A stretch of 9,690 bases of DNA from Sphingomonadales bacterium (GTDB lineage Bacteria; Pseudomonadota; Alphaproteobacteria; Sphingomonadales; Sphingomonadaceae): positions 1 through 9,690 of the forward strand of contig JAIYAA010000097.1 of assembly GCA_027489295.1 (NCBI GenBank). Direction: 5' to 3'. The position numbers were made by a program, and so were the translations under genes. Below, piece by piece: positions 7,948 to 9,690 of this stretch. The notes beneath the pieces were generated by a model, which was not told the DNA's origin, did not search any database, and was given only the letters and a program-made list of their open reading frames with translations. Each line of letters opens with the position of its first letter. Position 1 is the stretch's first letter.

Positions 7948-8024
7948 CGGGGCGTAGCGCAGCCTGGTAGCGCATCACACTGGGGGTGTGGGGGTCGCAG
8001 GTTCGAATCCTGTCGCCCCGACCA
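7948..8024 (+). tRNA. tRNA-Pro (anticodon GGG)
   Basis: The cloverleaf folds completely. The acceptor stem CGGGGCG (7948-7954) pairs with CGCCCCG (8014-8020). D-stem GCGC/GCGC is at 7957-7960 and 7970-7973. The anticodon stem is TCACA/TGTGG (7975-7979, 7987-7991) around the loop CTGGGGG, with anticodon GGG at 7982-7984. T-stem GCAGG/CCTGT is at 7997-8001 and 8009-8013 with loop TTCGAAT. A discriminator A and an encoded CCA close it (8021-8024). It reads the proline codons CCC and CCU. Confidence 0.97.
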
Positions 8025-8078
8025 AGCCACACCCAAGCATTCCTGAACATCATCGGATCGACGCGGCGACGCGGCCTT

Positions 8079-8095
8079 AGGGGAACTCCCCCTTT
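8079..8095 (+). terminator. Weak GC hairpin after the tRNA
   Basis: AGGGG (8079-8083) can pair with CCCCT (8089-8093) and is followed by TT. It could end the tRNA transcript, but the stem is only 5 bp and the T-run is minimal. It overlaps the possible RpoH -35 region of hslV. Confidence 0.25.
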
Positions 8096-8120
8096 GCACG
8101 CCCGTGCCCGCCACCCATAT
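8093..8120 (+). promoter_or_regulatory. Possible RpoH (sigma-32) promoter of hslV
   Basis: TTTGCA (8093-8098), 14 nt, then ACCCATAT (8113-8120) resembles the heat-shock pattern CTTGAA-N13/14-CCCCATNT (4 of 6 at -35; 6 of 7 specified bases at -10). The implied transcript start is about 8127, almost at the hslV ATG (8129). Promoter recognition by eye in GC-rich DNA is unreliable. Confidence 0.3.
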
Positions 8121-8128
8121 GCGCGTCC

Positions 8129-8695
8129 ATGAGCGACAAGAATACCGCGTGGCACGGCACGACGATCCTCTCCGTGCGCAAATCCGGAAAAGTGGTGATT
8201 GCGGGGGACGGCCAGGTTTCGGCCGGCAATACCGTGATGAAGCCCAACGCCCGCAAGGTGCGCCCGCTGGGGGATGGCAAGGTGATCGCGGGCTTCGCCG
8301 GCGCCACCGCCGATGCCTTCACCCTGTTCGAGCGGCTGGAGGCCAAGCTGGAACGCCACCACGGCCAACTGCTGCGCGCGGCGGTGGAGCTCGCCAAGGA
8401 CTGGCGCACCGACAAATATCTTCGCAACCTGGAAGCGATGCTGCTCGTCGCCGATTGCGACGTGACACTGGTGATCACCGGCAATGGCGACGTGCTCGAG
8501 CCCGAGGCGCACGAGCATGGCACCGTCGCGGCGATCGGATCGGGCGGCAATTTCGCGCTCTCCGCGGCGCGCGCGCTGATCGAGTACGAACCCGACGCCG
8601 AAGTGGTCGCGCGCAAGGCGATGGGAATCGCCGGCGAGCTCTGCGTCTACACCAACGACCGGCTGACCGTTGAGACGCTGGACAGCGCAGGCTGA
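8129..8695 (+). CDS. hslV: HslV, peptidase subunit of the HslUV protease
   Basis: A 188-residue Ntn-hydrolase (ClpQ) that stacks as a double hexameric ring and, with HslU, degrades unfolded and regulatory proteins in the cytoplasm. The catalytic threonine is T11 in HGTTILSV, matching Thr1 of mature E. coli HslV, so a 10-residue propeptide ([10 protein letters not shown]) must be removed. Such leaders are usual in alphaproteobacteria, while E. coli loses only Met. Further family motifs are [56 protein letters not shown] and [11 protein letters not shown] 8129 is the only start: the frame has no other ATG, GTG or TTG back to the in-frame TAG at 8078. No Shine-Dalgarno is visible. hslU follows 48 bp later. 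Confidence 0.98.
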   Translation: MSDKNTAWHGTTILSVRKSGKVVIAGDGQVSAGNTVMKPNARKVRPLGDGKVIAGFAGATADAFTLFERLEAKLERHHGQLLRAAVELAKDWRTDKYLRNLEAMLLVADCDVTLVITGNGDVLEPEAHEHGTVAAIGSGGNFALSAARALIEYEPDAEVVARKAMGIAGELCVYTNDRLTVETLDSAG

Positions 8696-8743
8696 TTCCC
8701 GCGCCACAAGCGTCAACTTTGTCAATTTAGCCAGAAGAACCTC

Positions 8744-9690
8744 ATGAATTCCAATCTCACCCCCAAGACGATCGTCGCCGCGCTCGACGCGCACATCATC
8801 GGCCAGAAGGACGCCAAGAAGGCCGTCGCGGTAGCACTTCGCAACCGCTGGCGCCGTCAGCAGCTCGCCGCCGATCTGCGCGACGAGGTGACGCCGAAGA
8901 ACATCCTGATGATCGGGCCCACCGGCTGCGGCAAGACCGAGATCAGCCGCCGCCTGGCCAAGCTGGCCGATGCGCCCTTCGTGAAGGTGGAAGCGACCAA
9001 GTTCACCGAGGTCGGCTATGTCGGCCGCGACGTCGAGCAGATCGCGCGCGACCTTGTCGAAGAGGCGATCCGGCTCGAGAAGGAGCGCCGCCGCTCCGCC
9101 GTCAAGGACAAGGCCGAGGAAGCGGCGATGGGCCGCTTGCTCGACGCGCTGACCGGCAAGGACTCGAGCACCGCGACGCGCGAGGCGTTCAAGCAGCGCT
9201 TCAACGAAGGCCTGCTCGACAACACCGAGATCGAGATCGAGGTCGAGCAGGCGCCGCAGATGCCGTTCGACATCCCCGGCGGCGCGCCGCAGATGATCAA
9301 CCTGTCGGAAATGATGAAGGGCCTGACCGGCACGCCGCTCAAGCGCCGCAAGCTCAACGTCCGCTCGGCCTGGGAAAAGCTGGTCGAGGAAGAGGCCGAC
9401 AAGCGGCTCGACCAGGACGAGGTGAGCCGCGTGGCGCTGGCGGACGCCGAGGCGAACGGGATCGTCTTCCTCGACGAGATCGACAAGATCGCGGTGTCCG
9501 ACGTGCGCGGCGGTTCGGTGAGCCGCGAAGGCGTGCAGCGCGACCTGCTGCCGCTGATCGAGGGCACCACGGTCGCCACCAAATACGGCCCGATGAAGAC
9601 GGACCATATCCTGTTCATCGCGTCCGGCGCGTTCCATGTGGCGAAGCCCAGCGACCTGCTGCCCGAGCTGCAGGGCCGCCTGCCGATCCG
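8744..9690 (+). CDS. hslU: HslU, ATPase subunit of the HslUV protease, 5' part, cut by the right edge
   Basis: An AAA+ unfoldase (ClpY) that feeds substrates to HslV. The window holds 315 codons of an expected roughly 430-440. Visible parts are the N-terminal [34 protein letters not shown], Walker A GPTGCGKT at 58-65 (K64), the pore motif [10 protein letters not shown], and the variable I domain from about 110 to 230 (Glu/Lys-rich, with [14 protein letters not shown]). Walker B is FLDEIDKI with D244 and E245, followed by sensor-region sequence up to [11 protein letters not shown] at the edge. No frameshift or missing key residue is seen. The ATG at 8744 has only a weak AGAAG upstream. It forms an operon with hslV. 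Confidence 0.97.
   Translation, partial: MNSNLTPKTIVAALDAHIIGQKDAKKAVAVALRNRWRRQQLAADLRDEVTPKNILMIGPTGCGKTEISRRLAKLADAPFVKVEATKFTEVGYVGRDVEQIARDLVEEAIRLEKERRRSAVKDKAEEAAMGRLLDALTGKDSSTATREAFKQRFNEGLLDNTEIEIEVEQAPQMPFDIPGGAPQMINLSEMMKGLTGTPLKRRKLNVRSAWEKLVEEEADKRLDQDEVSRVALADAEANGIVFLDEIDKIAVSDVRGGSVSREGVQRDLLPLIEGTTVATKYGPMKTDHILFIASGAFHVAKPSDLLPELQGRLPI

Noticed and set aside
7948..8024. tRNA-Pro as an integration site for a genomic island
   Set aside because: No integrase and no repeated tRNA 3' end is visible in the window, and the flanking genes are core genes.
6905..9637. 910-codon open frame on the minus strand
   Set aside because: It lies antisense to the kinase gene, tRNA-Pro, hslV and hslU, all well supported on the plus strand, and even translates the tRNA complement (the familiar GDRIRTCDPHTPS artefact). 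Long antisense frames are expected in GC-rich coding DNA.

Overview
The window is chromosomal DNA from a high-GC alphaproteobacterium, most likely a sphingomonad (Sphingomonas or a close relative). This rests on recognised protein families, codon use rich in G/C third positions, an alphaproteobacterial-type HslV with an N-terminal propeptide, and a FixL/FixJ pair. It is a judgement by eye; no database search was run. Most of the window is ordinary core genome, and I see no mobile element, CRISPR array or defence island.

Layout. Positions 1-977 (minus) hold the 5' 325 codons of tgt (queuine tRNA-ribosyltransferase), cut by the left edge. Divergent from it, 1024-1659 (plus) encodes an unusual protein made of a small N-terminal domain, a Lys/Pro linker and a degenerate cupin. 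It is followed by a tightly coupled 53-residue protein with two CxxCGGxG motifs. A nested inverted repeat lies at 1849-1926. Four minus-strand genes follow: a NupC-type nucleoside transporter (1958-3211), a secreted protein resembling a zinc peptidase but lacking the HExxH residues (3327-4472), fixJ (4563-5177) and fixL (5174-6709), the last two overlapping by ATGA.

Upstream of fixL the strand switches. The intergenic region holds an FNR/FixK-type box (TTGAT-N4-GTCAA) and a 38-residue single-span membrane protein (6820-6936). A ROK-family fructokinase-like gene (6998-7888), tRNA-Pro(GGG) (7948-8024), hslV (8129-8695) and the 5' 315 codons of hslU (8744 to the right edge) complete the plus strand.

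How the parts may work together. FixL keeps the proximal haem histidine and distal arginine of the Bradyrhizobium oxygen sensor, so FixLJ here is probably a haem-based oxygen-sensing two-component system. The adjacent FNR/FixK-type site and the tiny membrane protein behind it make a plausible oxygen-controlled unit, and I consider this the most interesting part of the window. HslV and HslU form the heat-shock protease, and a possible RpoH-type promoter sits directly before hslV.
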